A stretch of 42,795 nt of DNA from assembly GCA_002405835.1 (NCBI GenBank), contig DHMO01000056.1, forward strand, positions 1-42,795. The letters are read 5' to 3'. The translations under genes were made by a program, and so were the position numbers. This DNA comes from Lentisphaeria bacterium UBA4640. Lineage in GTDB: Bacteria > Verrucomicrobiota > Lentisphaeria > Victivallales > UBA1829. Of the stretch, positions 34,137 through 41,051 are shown in pieces; the first letter of the stretch is position 1, and every line of letters starts with the position of its first letter. A model generated the notes under the pieces. The model was not told where the DNA came from. It was given only the letters and a program-made list of their open reading frames with translations, and made no database searches.

Positions 34137-34795
34137 TGCGCCTTGTCCGCCCGGAGCGCAGAAAGAACGTCAAACAGGATATCGCGCATCTGCGTCAGCG
34201 CGTCCTCATGATCCTGACACTTCTGTTCGAGAAGCGGAGAGTGCACATGCAGTTTGAACATCTCGCCCATAATCGTATTGATGTCCGCAAGCAGACGCTT
34301 GCAGAGCGCGATTTTAAGCGGACGCGTCCGGACGGGATCCTCCTGTTCGGAATCCATGTCGATAATGTCTCCGGAGCGCGCCATCATCTTCCCGTAAAGG
34401 CAGAGAATGCGCATGGAGGGAATCGCCAGTTCGGGGTCGCGGACAACGGAGAAGAGGATGCTCCAGTCGCGGGCGAGCTGCGCCGCGCCGCGGAAGATCG
34501 GACCGCACGGAGTCTTCTTCCAGTTGGCCTCGCTGCGTGCGGGATCTTCCTCGTCGTCCTCGTCCTCCTCATCGCCCCGGTCGTATGGAACGGGACCGAG
34601 CCGGCTCCAGTCGCCGCCGGCGGGCGCAAGTTCGGGATGCTTCTGAATCCGCGTCATGATAACGCCGTCTTCATCCGGCAGGTCGATATACTTCGGCAGA
34701 TCGGCCGCATACGCGCAGACCCGCGCATCGTCCTTGCGCAGTTCGAGTTCCCAGTCGAACTCGTTCCACTTCTCTTTGTCTGGATTCTGAACCAT
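34133..34795 (-). CDS. Protein of unknown function with an acidic loop
   Basis: A 220-aa protein I do not recognise. It has an N-terminal charged segment (WNEFDWELELRKDDARVCAY), an acidic run (GDEEDEDDEEDPA, about 73-85), and a helical C-terminal half (ALCKRLLADINTIMGEMFKL, DALTQMRDILFDVLSALRA). No signal peptide or membrane segment. The rsfS stop TAA is directly followed by its ATG, and its stop overlaps the metallophosphoesterase start, so it is coupled to ribosome and NAD genes and probably cytoplasmic. Confidence 0.8.
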   Translation of the reverse strand: MVQNPDKEKWNEFDWELELRKDDARVCAYAADLPKYIDLPDEDGVIMTRIQKHPELAPAGGDWSRLGPVPYDRGDEEDEDDEEDPARSEANWKKTPCGPIFRGAAQLARDWSILFSVVRDPELAIPSMRILCLYGKMMARSGDIIDMDSEQEDPVRTRPLKIALCKRLLADINTIMGEMFKLHVHSPLLEQKCQDHEDALTQMRDILFDVLSALRADKAQ

Positions 34796-35218
34796 TTACT
34801 GTCTCAGACGGGAAGCGACTATTTTCGCTTCCAGCTTTTTGATGGCTTCAACCTTCGGAGCATCTTTCCAGAGATCCTCAAGCTGATAAAGTTCGCGGGA
34901 TTCACGGGTGAAGACATGAACCATGACGTTTCCGAAATCCACGATCATCCAGTGGCTCTCGGGGGAACCGTCGACTTCTCCGCGCAGACCGTATTTTGTG
35001 CGGACGTCACGGCGGATGCGCTCGGAAATCGCGCGCAGATGCGGGTCGGAAGTTCCGGTGCAGATGACGAACTGATCCGCAATCGCGGAGTGTTCGGACA
35101 TGTCGAGACGGATAATATCGGTCGCCTTCCGGTCATATGCGATTTCCGCACAGACTTCAGCGAGTTCGACGGGGGTAAGTTTCGGGAAGGACTTCTTCTC
35201 TTCCTGTTCAGTGCTCAT
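34796..35218 (-). CDS. rsfS: Ribosomal silencing factor RsfS (Iojap)
   Basis: A 140-aa RsfS that binds L14 and blocks subunit joining during starvation. Signatures are KATDIIRLDMSEHSAIADQF, VICTGTSDPHLRAISE and ESHWMIVDFGNVMVHVFTRE. I start at ATG 35218, with GAGGAGCTTGT upstream, rather than the longer frame to 35251. The start overlaps the nadD stop by 11 nt; nadD-rsfS pairing is common in bacteria. Confidence 0.96.
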   Translation of the reverse strand: MSTEQEEKKSFPKLTPVELAEVCAEIAYDRKATDIIRLDMSEHSAIADQFVICTGTSDPHLRAISERIRRDVRTKYGLRGEVDGSPESHWMIVDFGNVMVHVFTRESRELYQLEDLWKDAPKVEAIKKLEAKIVASRLRQ

Positions 35219-35816
35219 ACAAGCTCCTCTGTTTGATATATTCCTGTACATTGCGATTCAAATATTTGCCGGCGTCTTTCCCGGTGCGCAGCGCCTCGCG
35301 GATTTCCGACGAGGAAATGCTGAATTCAGGCAGACCGCGGATAATGCCCGCATAGAGTTTTCCCGCCCATTCCGGTCCCCAGTGATCCAGCAGATCCTCC
35401 ATCGTCACCGGGTTTTCCGGACGAGGATAAGTGAGGACTTCGTACTCGAAAACAATATCTCCGGGGCGGAACCACGAATAGAGCTGCGCGAGGCTGTCAG
35501 ACCCGATCAGCAGTGCAATCGTATCGTTCGGGAACTCCGCGGAAAGCAGATGCAGGGTCCGGATCGTGTAGGAGACACCCTTCTCCCGTCCTTCGACATC
35601 GGAGACAGTGCAATGTTCCATCCCCTCAACCGCGAGCCGGGTCATTGCGAGCCGGTCTTCGAACGGGGCAATGGAGGCATCCTGTTTGTGCGGAGGAATC
35701 CATGCGGGCGCGAAAATAATCTCGTCACCGAGTCCGCGCTCCAGCACCGCCCGGGCAAGCCTGGTATGTCCGAGGTGAGGCGGATTGAATGTCCCGCCGT
35801 AAAAAATCTTCTTCAT
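35208..35816 (-). CDS. nadD: Nicotinate-nucleotide adenylyltransferase
   Basis: A 202-aa enzyme of NAD synthesis that adenylates nicotinate mononucleotide. The nucleotidyltransferase motif is YGGTFNPPHLGHTRLARAV (residues 6-24), and the late ISSSEIREALRTGK motif is present. Start codon ATG 35816; promoter at 35846-35874. It is the first gene of nadD-rsfS-unknown-phosphoesterase. Confidence 0.95.
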   Translation of the reverse strand: MKKIFYGGTFNPPHLGHTRLARAVLERGLGDEIIFAPAWIPPHKQDASIAPFEDRLAMTRLAVEGMEHCTVSDVEGREKGVSYTIRTLHLLSAEFPNDTIALLIGSDSLAQLYSWFRPGDIVFEYEVLTYPRPENPVTMEDLLDHWGPEWAGKLYAGIIRGLPEFSISSSEIREALRTGKDAGKYLNRNVQEYIKQRSLYEH

Positions 35817-35845
35817 TTCCGTAATCCTGTTTTTCTGTCGGGAGC

Positions 35846-35874
35846 AATTTACTATGGAAACAGGAAATTGACAA
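35846..35874 (-). promoter_or_regulatory. Candidate promoter of nadD operon
   Basis: Minus-strand TTGTCA (35874-35869), 17-nt spacer, TAAATT (35851-35846), 30 nt before the nadD ATG. Confidence 0.55.
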
Positions 35875-35938
35875 GTCGGAAAACAAAATATTTTTTATTT
35901 TTTTATTTCAGAATCTGTTTGAAACAAAAATCAACGGT

Positions 35939-36337
35939 TCAGATGCTTTGAAACACCTTCCTGTTGAAATAATCGGGAACATGATGAATACGGATGGGGA
36001 AATAGCGTCCGAAGAAGACCTCCACGAGGTCATGCCGGAAAGGGAATTCGCGGGTTCCGAATTTGCGTTCGAGTTCATGAACCGCGCGCCGCTGGCGGAT
36101 CTGCTGTTCCGTGGTGTAATGAAGCCCGGGATGATACTCCTCTCCGCGCCAGCGTGTCGATTTGACTTCGACGAGCACGAATGTTTTTCCGTCCCGCATG
36201 AGCAGATCAATTTCCGCACTGCGGAGTTTGAGATTATGTTCGATCAGTTCATATCCGAGTGTAAATTCGAGGAAGCGTCTTGCCAGCCGCTCCCCCTCTC
36301 TCCCCAGCCGGATATGCGCCGCGGTTTTCTTTTTCAC
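35939..36337 (-). CDS. UPF0102/YraN-family protein (nuclease-like fold)
   Basis: A 132-aa protein of the YraN/UPF0102 family, with a PD-(D/E)XK-type nuclease core: RLGREGERLARRFLE, RSAEIDLLMRDGKTFVLVEV and KSTRWRGEEYHPG; the E/D/EVK residues are kept. Its role is unclear, possibly DNA processing. I start at the GTG at 36337 (GGAAG upstream, right after the upstream TGA). Another GTG at 36382 would add 15 residues lying within the LOG gene. Confidence 0.85.
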   Translation of the reverse strand: MKKKTAAHIRLGREGERLARRFLEFTLGYELIEHNLKLRSAEIDLLMRDGKTFVLVEVKSTRWRGEEYHPGLHYTTEQQIRQRRAVHELERKFGTREFPFRHDLVEVFFGRYFPIRIHHVPDYFNRKVFQSI

Positions 36338-36339
36338 AC

Positions 36340-37038
36340 TCAGTCTTCCAGCACGGTGGTGGAAATGCCGTGGCTGTGACACTCCTTGATGTAGGCAAAC
36401 GCTTCATCCGCGGAATCAACGACGCGGAACAGATCAAGATCCTCTTTGGAAATCATGCCGCTCTCAAGAAGACCGCCCCGGAACCATGCAAGAAGAGGCT
36501 CCCAGAACTTGCGGCCGACTAAAACGATCGGAACCCGGCGCACTTTCTGCGTCTGAATCAGCGTCAGCGTCTCCGAAAACTCATCCAGCGTCCCGAAACC
36601 GCCGGGATAAACCAGAAGAGCAACCGAATATTTCAGAAAACAGATCTTCCGCACAAAGAAATAACGGAAATCCAGGCTCGCCGTCTGGTACTGATTCGGA
36701 TGCTGCTCCATCGGAAGCTCAATATTCAGTCCGACCGAAATTCCGCCGTTTTCAAACGCCCCGCGGTTGCCGGCCTCCATGATGCCGGGGCCGCCGCCCG
36801 TCAGAACGCCGTAACCGGCCTTCGCAAGCAGAGCTCCGAGATGCCGCGCATCCTCGTAATCCGGCGTGCCGGGCTTCGTGCGCGCAGAACCGAAAATCGT
36901 CACCAGCGGACCCTGTTTCGACATCAGTTCAAAGGAATCGACAAGCTCCGCCATGATGCGGAATATCCGCCACGGTTCCTCCCGCGTGTAATCGGGAAAC
37001 GTGCAGATCGGGCCGGGATGAAACGATTCGGGTGCCAT
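36340..37038 (-). CDS. LOG family protein (Rossmann-fold nucleotide 5'-monophosphate phosphoribohydrolase-like)
   Basis: A 232-aa protein of the 'lysine decarboxylase-like'/LOG family. The signatures are TGGGPGIMEAGNRGAF and VYPGGFGTLDEFSETLTL (the PGGxGTxxE motif). Family members release the base from nucleoside monophosphates, as in cytokinin activation; bacterial roles include nucleotide salvage. GTAAGGAGAAATACAC precedes the ATG. It overlaps the end of the next upstream gene by 0-20 nt (stop at 37051 lies 12 nt upstream). Confidence 0.92.
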   Translation of the reverse strand: MAPESFHPGPICTFPDYTREEPWRIFRIMAELVDSFELMSKQGPLVTIFGSARTKPGTPDYEDARHLGALLAKAGYGVLTGGGPGIMEAGNRGAFENGGISVGLNIELPMEQHPNQYQTASLDFRYFFVRKICFLKYSVALLVYPGGFGTLDEFSETLTLIQTQKVRRVPIVLVGRKFWEPLLAWFRGGLLESGMISKEDLDLFRVVDSADEAFAYIKECHSHGISTTVLED

Positions 37039-37050
37039 GTGTATTTCTCC

Positions 37051-38241
37051 TTACTCAAGCGCTCCCAGACTGCGCAGGATGCGTTCCAGCTCCGCGCGGG
37101 AAAAGGCGTCCGGGGTGTATTGATATTTCGTATGCACTTTCTTCACCGCCATGCTGCGCGCAAACGCCGGCGGAATCTCATCCGAAAGATTCCGTTTCAG
37201 CTGCGCATCCAGCTCCCGCGCAAGAGACGCCGGAAGCATCGAACGGTATTTCCGGTAGAACTCCTCCGAAACACCGCTCAGCTTGTCTTCGGAACGGTAG
37301 AAGTCGTTTTTCGTTTTCGTATAAAGTTTCCACAGATCGGAATCGCTCAGACTCGCCTTGCGTCCGTCGATCTCGTCCGGCGCATCGTTCCCGTTCCCGC
37401 GGTAAACCGGACGCAAATCCGTCCGGCGCACACGCATGGCGAAATTGATGCGTTTCAGAAACTCGATATCCGCTTCCAGACGCGTGGCGGCGTACTCCAG
37501 ACTGCTCTCCGCATCCTTGTACGTCTTGCTTTTCACCAGCTTCCGGATATCCGCGTTGTCCCGTTTCGCACGCATGGAAAAAAGCCTGCGCGCCAGATTG
37601 AGATACGCATCGGCATGACCCGTCAGGTCGAAATCGGCGGGAACTTTGACCCGCTCAAGCGAAACTTTGCGGGCGATCTCCTGTCCCAGCTGCCGGAAAC
37701 TGACGATGCGCTCCTCGTAACGCGCTTCAACCTCCTTGCGCAGACGGTTCTGGCGGATCGCGTCCCGGTAAATCTGACGGAACAGATTCCCGTAATGCAC
37801 AACCGCCTCGTAAGTGCCCGACGACGGGTAGGGGTTCTCAAAAGTTCCAGATTCGTAGGAGTAATTCAGACTGCGCAGGTACTTGATCTGACTCCGCAGT
37901 TTTCCCGCGTATTCGCCGACTGTGCCGTCGCTCTTTTCCAGACCGCGGGTTCCGATGCCGCGAATCTGAATGCTGTCGATCAGCTTCCGCATCAGCTCCT
38001 GAATCCGGATTTCCGGTATGCCGAGTTTGTCGGCGGACTGCTGAAGACGGAACGCGCGATCGCTCGCCGCCGTGATGCGCACGCGGTATTCATCACGGAA
38101 TTTCGACTTCAATCCGTTTTTTTTGAGGTCACTGTAAGACTTGTCGAGAAACTCGACGTCCGATTCGAAATCATCCAGCATGCCGAGCGCTCCCGCAAAG
38201 AACGGGAGTGCCAGCAGAAAACCGAGAAGCGGAAGTCTCAT
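37051..38241 (-). CDS. Exported protein of unknown function, mostly helical
   Basis: A 396-aa protein with a signal peptide (MRLPLLGFLLALPFFAGALG). The mature part is rich in charged residues and looks helical or coiled (DFESDVEFLDKSYSDLKKNG, RKEVEARYEERIVSFRQLGQ, FYRSEDKLSGVSEEFYRKYR). I recognise no domain. GGGAGGAGTCGCTG precedes the ATG, 15 nt after the deacetylase-like gene, so they are probably co-transcribed and may act together in the periplasm. Confidence 0.8.
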   Translation of the reverse strand: MRLPLLGFLLALPFFAGALGMLDDFESDVEFLDKSYSDLKKNGLKSKFRDEYRVRITAASDRAFRLQQSADKLGIPEIRIQELMRKLIDSIQIRGIGTRGLEKSDGTVGEYAGKLRSQIKYLRSLNYSYESGTFENPYPSSGTYEAVVHYGNLFRQIYRDAIRQNRLRKEVEARYEERIVSFRQLGQEIARKVSLERVKVPADFDLTGHADAYLNLARRLFSMRAKRDNADIRKLVKSKTYKDAESSLEYAATRLEADIEFLKRINFAMRVRRTDLRPVYRGNGNDAPDEIDGRKASLSDSDLWKLYTKTKNDFYRSEDKLSGVSEEFYRKYRSMLPASLARELDAQLKRNLSDEIPPAFARSMAVKKVHTKYQYTPDAFSRAELERILRSLGALE

Positions 38242-38256
38242 CAGCGACTCCTCCCG

Positions 38257-40107
38257 TTATTTCTTCGGAAGGAATTCGACGACCTGCTCCTTTTCGCCTT
38301 CCAGAATCAGACTCTGGAACGCACCGCCCGATTTGATCACAAAACGGTTGACGCCTTCCAGCGGAGTAAACTCCACCTTGCGGTCCTTGTCGAATTCAAG
38401 TTTGTGTCCGTTCAGCCAAATTCCCTCTCCGCGCTTCTCATTCGGAGAAGCGACAAGCGTCAGACGCCCCTTGCGGACCGGTTTGAATTCAACAATCATC
38501 AGAGCCTGCTTGTCCTTCCATGCCGGTCCCGTAAACATTCCGGGATGAACAACTCCGGTTCCGACATCCTCCACTTTGCGGAGTTCTCCGGCGACCAGGT
38601 TGAAGTTCGCAGGGTCTGCGCCCGGCATCGAAATTCCGGGAAGATCCGGATTCTCCGGACTGATGTAAACCCGTGCCGCCGCGCTCGCAGTTACGGGAAG
38701 ATTCTTCTCCCCCTCTTCGCGGATATCGGCATAAAGACGATAGCGTTTGCCGTCACGCATGAAATCCGCCTGAAGCGCATAGTACGGCTTGCCGTAGCGG
38801 TAGTAAAGATCATTCTTTTTCGCATCCTGCGCAACCGTGACGGAAACGCTGTTCTGCGAGCCGAGATCTTTGCGGATCACCTCTTTGCTCCACTGCGACG
38901 GGAAGCGAAACGAGAATGCGAGCTGCTCAACCGGCTTGCCGTCAAGCGTCTTCAGCTCAGCCTTCCAGACCTTCTCTTCCGGATGCGTGAACACCAGGGA
39001 GACAAACGGAATCCGGCTCTTGCCGTTCTTGTCCGCGCTGGCGTAGACATCCGGCAGTTTGCGTCCGTCTGCGTGCGGGAGCTCAACAGAACCGTTCACC
39101 AGCTTCGCGCCGTTCGCGGAAACCGCTTTCGCGCCGTCCACGGAGAACCAGAGCGGAACCGATGCGCCGAGCTCAAACGGCTCCACGCGGGTTACCGTGA
39201 ATTCCACATTTTTGCCGTCGACCTTCTTGGTAACGGAGGTGTTCTGAGTCTCATAACGGTACGCGCCATACTCGTTCTGGTTGCAGTACCACCATTCCGG
39301 ATTGTTTGCGACCATTGCATATGCGCAGTCGAGGTTCACAAGTCCCACTGCCGTATGCCAGGAGTGCATCGCCATGGAAACGGATGGCTGAATCGCGAGC
39401 GCTTTTTTGTTTTCAAGCGCCCACTTCATTTCACGGTTGAATCTCGCGAGATCGGGGTTCCGGTCACCCGGAGCGACATAGCGGGACTGCGCGAAGCTCT
39501 TTGCCGGATACCCGAGTTCATTTTCGCGGTTCGGATACAGCACATCGGGCGAAGAAATGACGCCGGTTGCGCGCATTGCCCAGCCGATGCTCAGCGGAAT
39601 GAACGGCGCCGGCGCCCACCAGTTGCAGTACGGCAGAACCTGCGAGTTGACCGGCGACTGCGATTTCACTTCCAGCTCAATGCGGTCACGCATATATTCG
39701 CGGAACTGTTCAGACGGGTTCTTCGCAGTCAGGACCGGATGTGTCAGCGTGTGCAGACCGATGGAGTTCCCGCCGGTCATCAGTTTTTTGATATAGTCCG
39801 GGTCTTTGCTCAATACGACATTAAGCCAGTTGAGATCTCCGAGGAAGAAAGTTCCCTTGATGTTGTTTCTCATCATGACTTCATGGGTATCCAGATGCTT
39901 GGTTGTGGAATCATCCCAGCGGGAGGAATACGCGAGTTTGTAGTCTGCGGGCAGCGGTTTTGCCTTGAGTTCCGCCTTCTGCGCATCCTGTTCAGACGGA
40001 AATGAGAGCGTGAACTTCTGCTGATATTCGCGGAAACCGAGCGGGTTTTCCGCAAAAATCGATACAGCCGCAAAGACAGCGGCGAGAGTCAATGCTGTGA
40101 ATTTCAT
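38257..40107 (-). CDS. Secreted polysaccharide deacetylase-like (CE4/NodB-type) protein with C-terminal beta domains
   Basis: A 616-aa protein with a signal peptide (ALTLAAVFAAVSIFAE). The NodB-like domain (about 55-290) has the Asp pair SSRWDD (65-66) and the zinc motif HTLTH (His119, His123) in GLHTLTHPVL, with GTFFLGDLNW between them. These are the core residues of CE4 deacetylases and related zinc amidases. The rest (about 300-616) looks beta-rich with no domain I can name. It may remove acetyl groups from glycans. AAGGAGCTGTTGT precedes the ATG. It heads a four-gene operon. Confidence 0.82.
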   Translation of the reverse strand: MKFTALTLAAVFAAVSIFAENPLGFREYQQKFTLSFPSEQDAQKAELKAKPLPADYKLAYSSRWDDSTTKHLDTHEVMMRNNIKGTFFLGDLNWLNVVLSKDPDYIKKLMTGGNSIGLHTLTHPVLTAKNPSEQFREYMRDRIELEVKSQSPVNSQVLPYCNWWAPAPFIPLSIGWAMRATGVISSPDVLYPNRENELGYPAKSFAQSRYVAPGDRNPDLARFNREMKWALENKKALAIQPSVSMAMHSWHTAVGLVNLDCAYAMVANNPEWWYCNQNEYGAYRYETQNTSVTKKVDGKNVEFTVTRVEPFELGASVPLWFSVDGAKAVSANGAKLVNGSVELPHADGRKLPDVYASADKNGKSRIPFVSLVFTHPEEKVWKAELKTLDGKPVEQLAFSFRFPSQWSKEVIRKDLGSQNSVSVTVAQDAKKNDLYYRYGKPYYALQADFMRDGKRYRLYADIREEGEKNLPVTASAAARVYISPENPDLPGISMPGADPANFNLVAGELRKVEDVGTGVVHPGMFTGPAWKDKQALMIVEFKPVRKGRLTLVASPNEKRGEGIWLNGHKLEFDKDRKVEFTPLEGVNRFVIKSGGAFQSLILEGEKEQVVEFLPKK

Positions 40108-40142
40108 ACAACAGCTCCTTATATTTTTTAAGATAACGGGTT

Positions 40143-40171
40143 ACCATATCACCAAAAAGAATACTTTTCAA
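40143..40171 (-). promoter_or_regulatory. Promoter of the deacetylase-like gene with upstream palindromes
   Basis: Minus-strand TTGAAA (40171-40166), 17-nt spacer, TATGGT (40148-40143), 36 nt before the ATG. Two overlapping palindromes, GCAAATTTGC (40173-40182) and GCAAAATTTGC (40181-40191), lie just upstream of the -35 element, a likely activator or repressor site. Confidence 0.6.
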
Positions 40172-40255
40172 GGCAAATTTGCAAAATTTGCGCCCGTCCG
40201 CTTTCCCGCCGAAAAGATTTTCTGAAAAAAATCGGAGAAAAAGCGAAAAACTCAT

Positions 40256-40283
40256 TTGACTTTTCGGAAAACTATGATATATT
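40256..40283 (+). promoter_or_regulatory. Promoter of tRNA-Asp
   Basis: TTGACT (40256-40261), 16-nt spacer, TATATT (40278-40283), 16 nt before the mature tRNA 5' end. Confidence 0.8.
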
Positions 40284-40299
40284 TCTCTCATACTCAAGC

Positions 40300-40376
40300 G
40301 GAGGCGTAGCTCAACTGGTTAGAGTGCCACCCTGTCACGGTGGATGTTGCGGGTTCGAGTCCCGTCGCTTCCGCCA
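40300..40376 (+). tRNA. tRNA-Asp (GTC anticodon)
   Basis: A full cloverleaf: acceptor GGAGGCG with CGCTTCC (one G-T pair), D-arm GCTC...GAGT, anticodon stem CCACC/GGTGG around CTGTCAC (anticodon GTC), T-arm GCGGG-TTCGAGT-CCCGT, discriminator G, and the 3' CCA encoded in the DNA. It has its own promoter. Confidence 0.98.
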
Positions 40377-40514
40377 TTTCTTTTTTAAATCCGAACCATA
40401 CAAATTCAGCAGAAGTTCCTGGAGAGCGCGTCTCAGACAGCTTGATCCGCAAAACAGGATGTTTTTCCGTAGAAAAAAGTCAGCAACACCAATAAAATCT
40501 AATTGGTCTCTTCT

Positions 40515-40619
40515 CTTGCCGAGGAGCGAAGCTCCGACACTTTCGAGCGGCGCAGCCGCGACACTTGCCGAGGCACAACGTGCCGACACTTGCCGAGCCC
40601 GCCAAAGGCGGGCGACACT
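40515..40619. repeat. Array of four variable-stem hairpins with 3-nt loops in constant flanks
   Basis: Four units of 24-29 nt each read (TTGC)CGA - stem - three bases - complementary stem - GACACT. The stems are GGAGC/GCTCC (40523-40535, loop GAA), GCGGC/GCCGC (40547-40559, loop GCA), GGCAC/GTGCC (40572-40584, loop AAC) and GCCCGCC/GGCGGGC (40597-40613, loop AAA). Hairpins start 24-25 nt apart. The stems differ in sequence but all pair perfectly, while flanks are nearly constant. The array ends 2 nt before the stop of the minus-strand gene at 40622 and lies 138 nt after the tRNA. It is not a CRISPR array. Confidence 0.9.
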
Positions 40620-40621
40620 CC

Positions 40622-41035
40622 TCAATACATCAGACTTCCGCTGATGCGGAAGCGGAATGAAACATCTTTCAGCTTGACGCCCATTCCCATCACCTGTTTC
40701 TCAAAGTGAATGCCGTTGATCCGGGCTGTGCCGGAAAGATTCAAATCCTCAAGCGCAACCCGGTCCGGATTGTTCAGAAAACTCCGGTGATTGCCGTCGC
40801 CCGTGGTCTCGGTCCACGTATAGCTGTTGATGTGCTCGGTGCGGACCTGCTCCTCTTTCCCGCCGAACGGGGAACTCGTTGCAATGTCAATGCGGATGTC
40901 CTCTATCGCCACATCAAGTTTCAGCAGAAGCGGACGGTGATCCAGCTCTCCCGCGAAAAGCGCGATATACTGATTCACCCGGCGGTCGATTTCCGTCTTC
41001 AGAAGAGGTTTGATAAACATCGGAAGCATGGACAT
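40622..41035 (-). CDS. Conserved-looking protein of unknown function
   Basis: A 137-aa protein I do not recognise. It starts with an amphipathic helix (MFIKPLLKTEIDRRVNQYIA) and continues with a beta-like pattern (LLLKLDVAIEDIRIDIATSS, LEDLNLSGTARINGI, MGMGVKLKDVSFRFRISG). No signal peptide. GAAAGGGATTTATC precedes the ATG. It lies 16 nt downstream of comM on the same strand, so it is probably the second gene of that operon, and its 3' end carries the hairpin array in its transcript. Confidence 0.7.
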   Translation of the reverse strand: MSMLPMFIKPLLKTEIDRRVNQYIALFAGELDHRPLLLKLDVAIEDIRIDIATSSPFGGKEEQVRTEHINSYTWTETTGDGNHRSFLNNPDRVALEDLNLSGTARINGIHFEKQVMGMGVKLKDVSFRFRISGSLMY

Positions 41036-41051
41036 GATAAATCCCTTTCAG

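Noticed and set aside
36700..40005. 1101-codon plus-strand open frame opposite the LOG, unknown and deacetylase-like genes
   Set aside because: It is antisense to three genes with ribosome binding sites and signal peptides; its Arg/Phe/His-rich protein is typical of a shadow.
40515..40619. Possible CRISPR array
   Set aside because: There is no constant repeat longer than about 8 nt and the variable parts are self-complementary, which is not true of spacers. No cas genes are near.
40300..40700. Possible integrated element at the 3' end of tRNA-Asp
   Set aside because: No integrase gene and no direct repeat of the tRNA end is visible downstream; comM lies close by.
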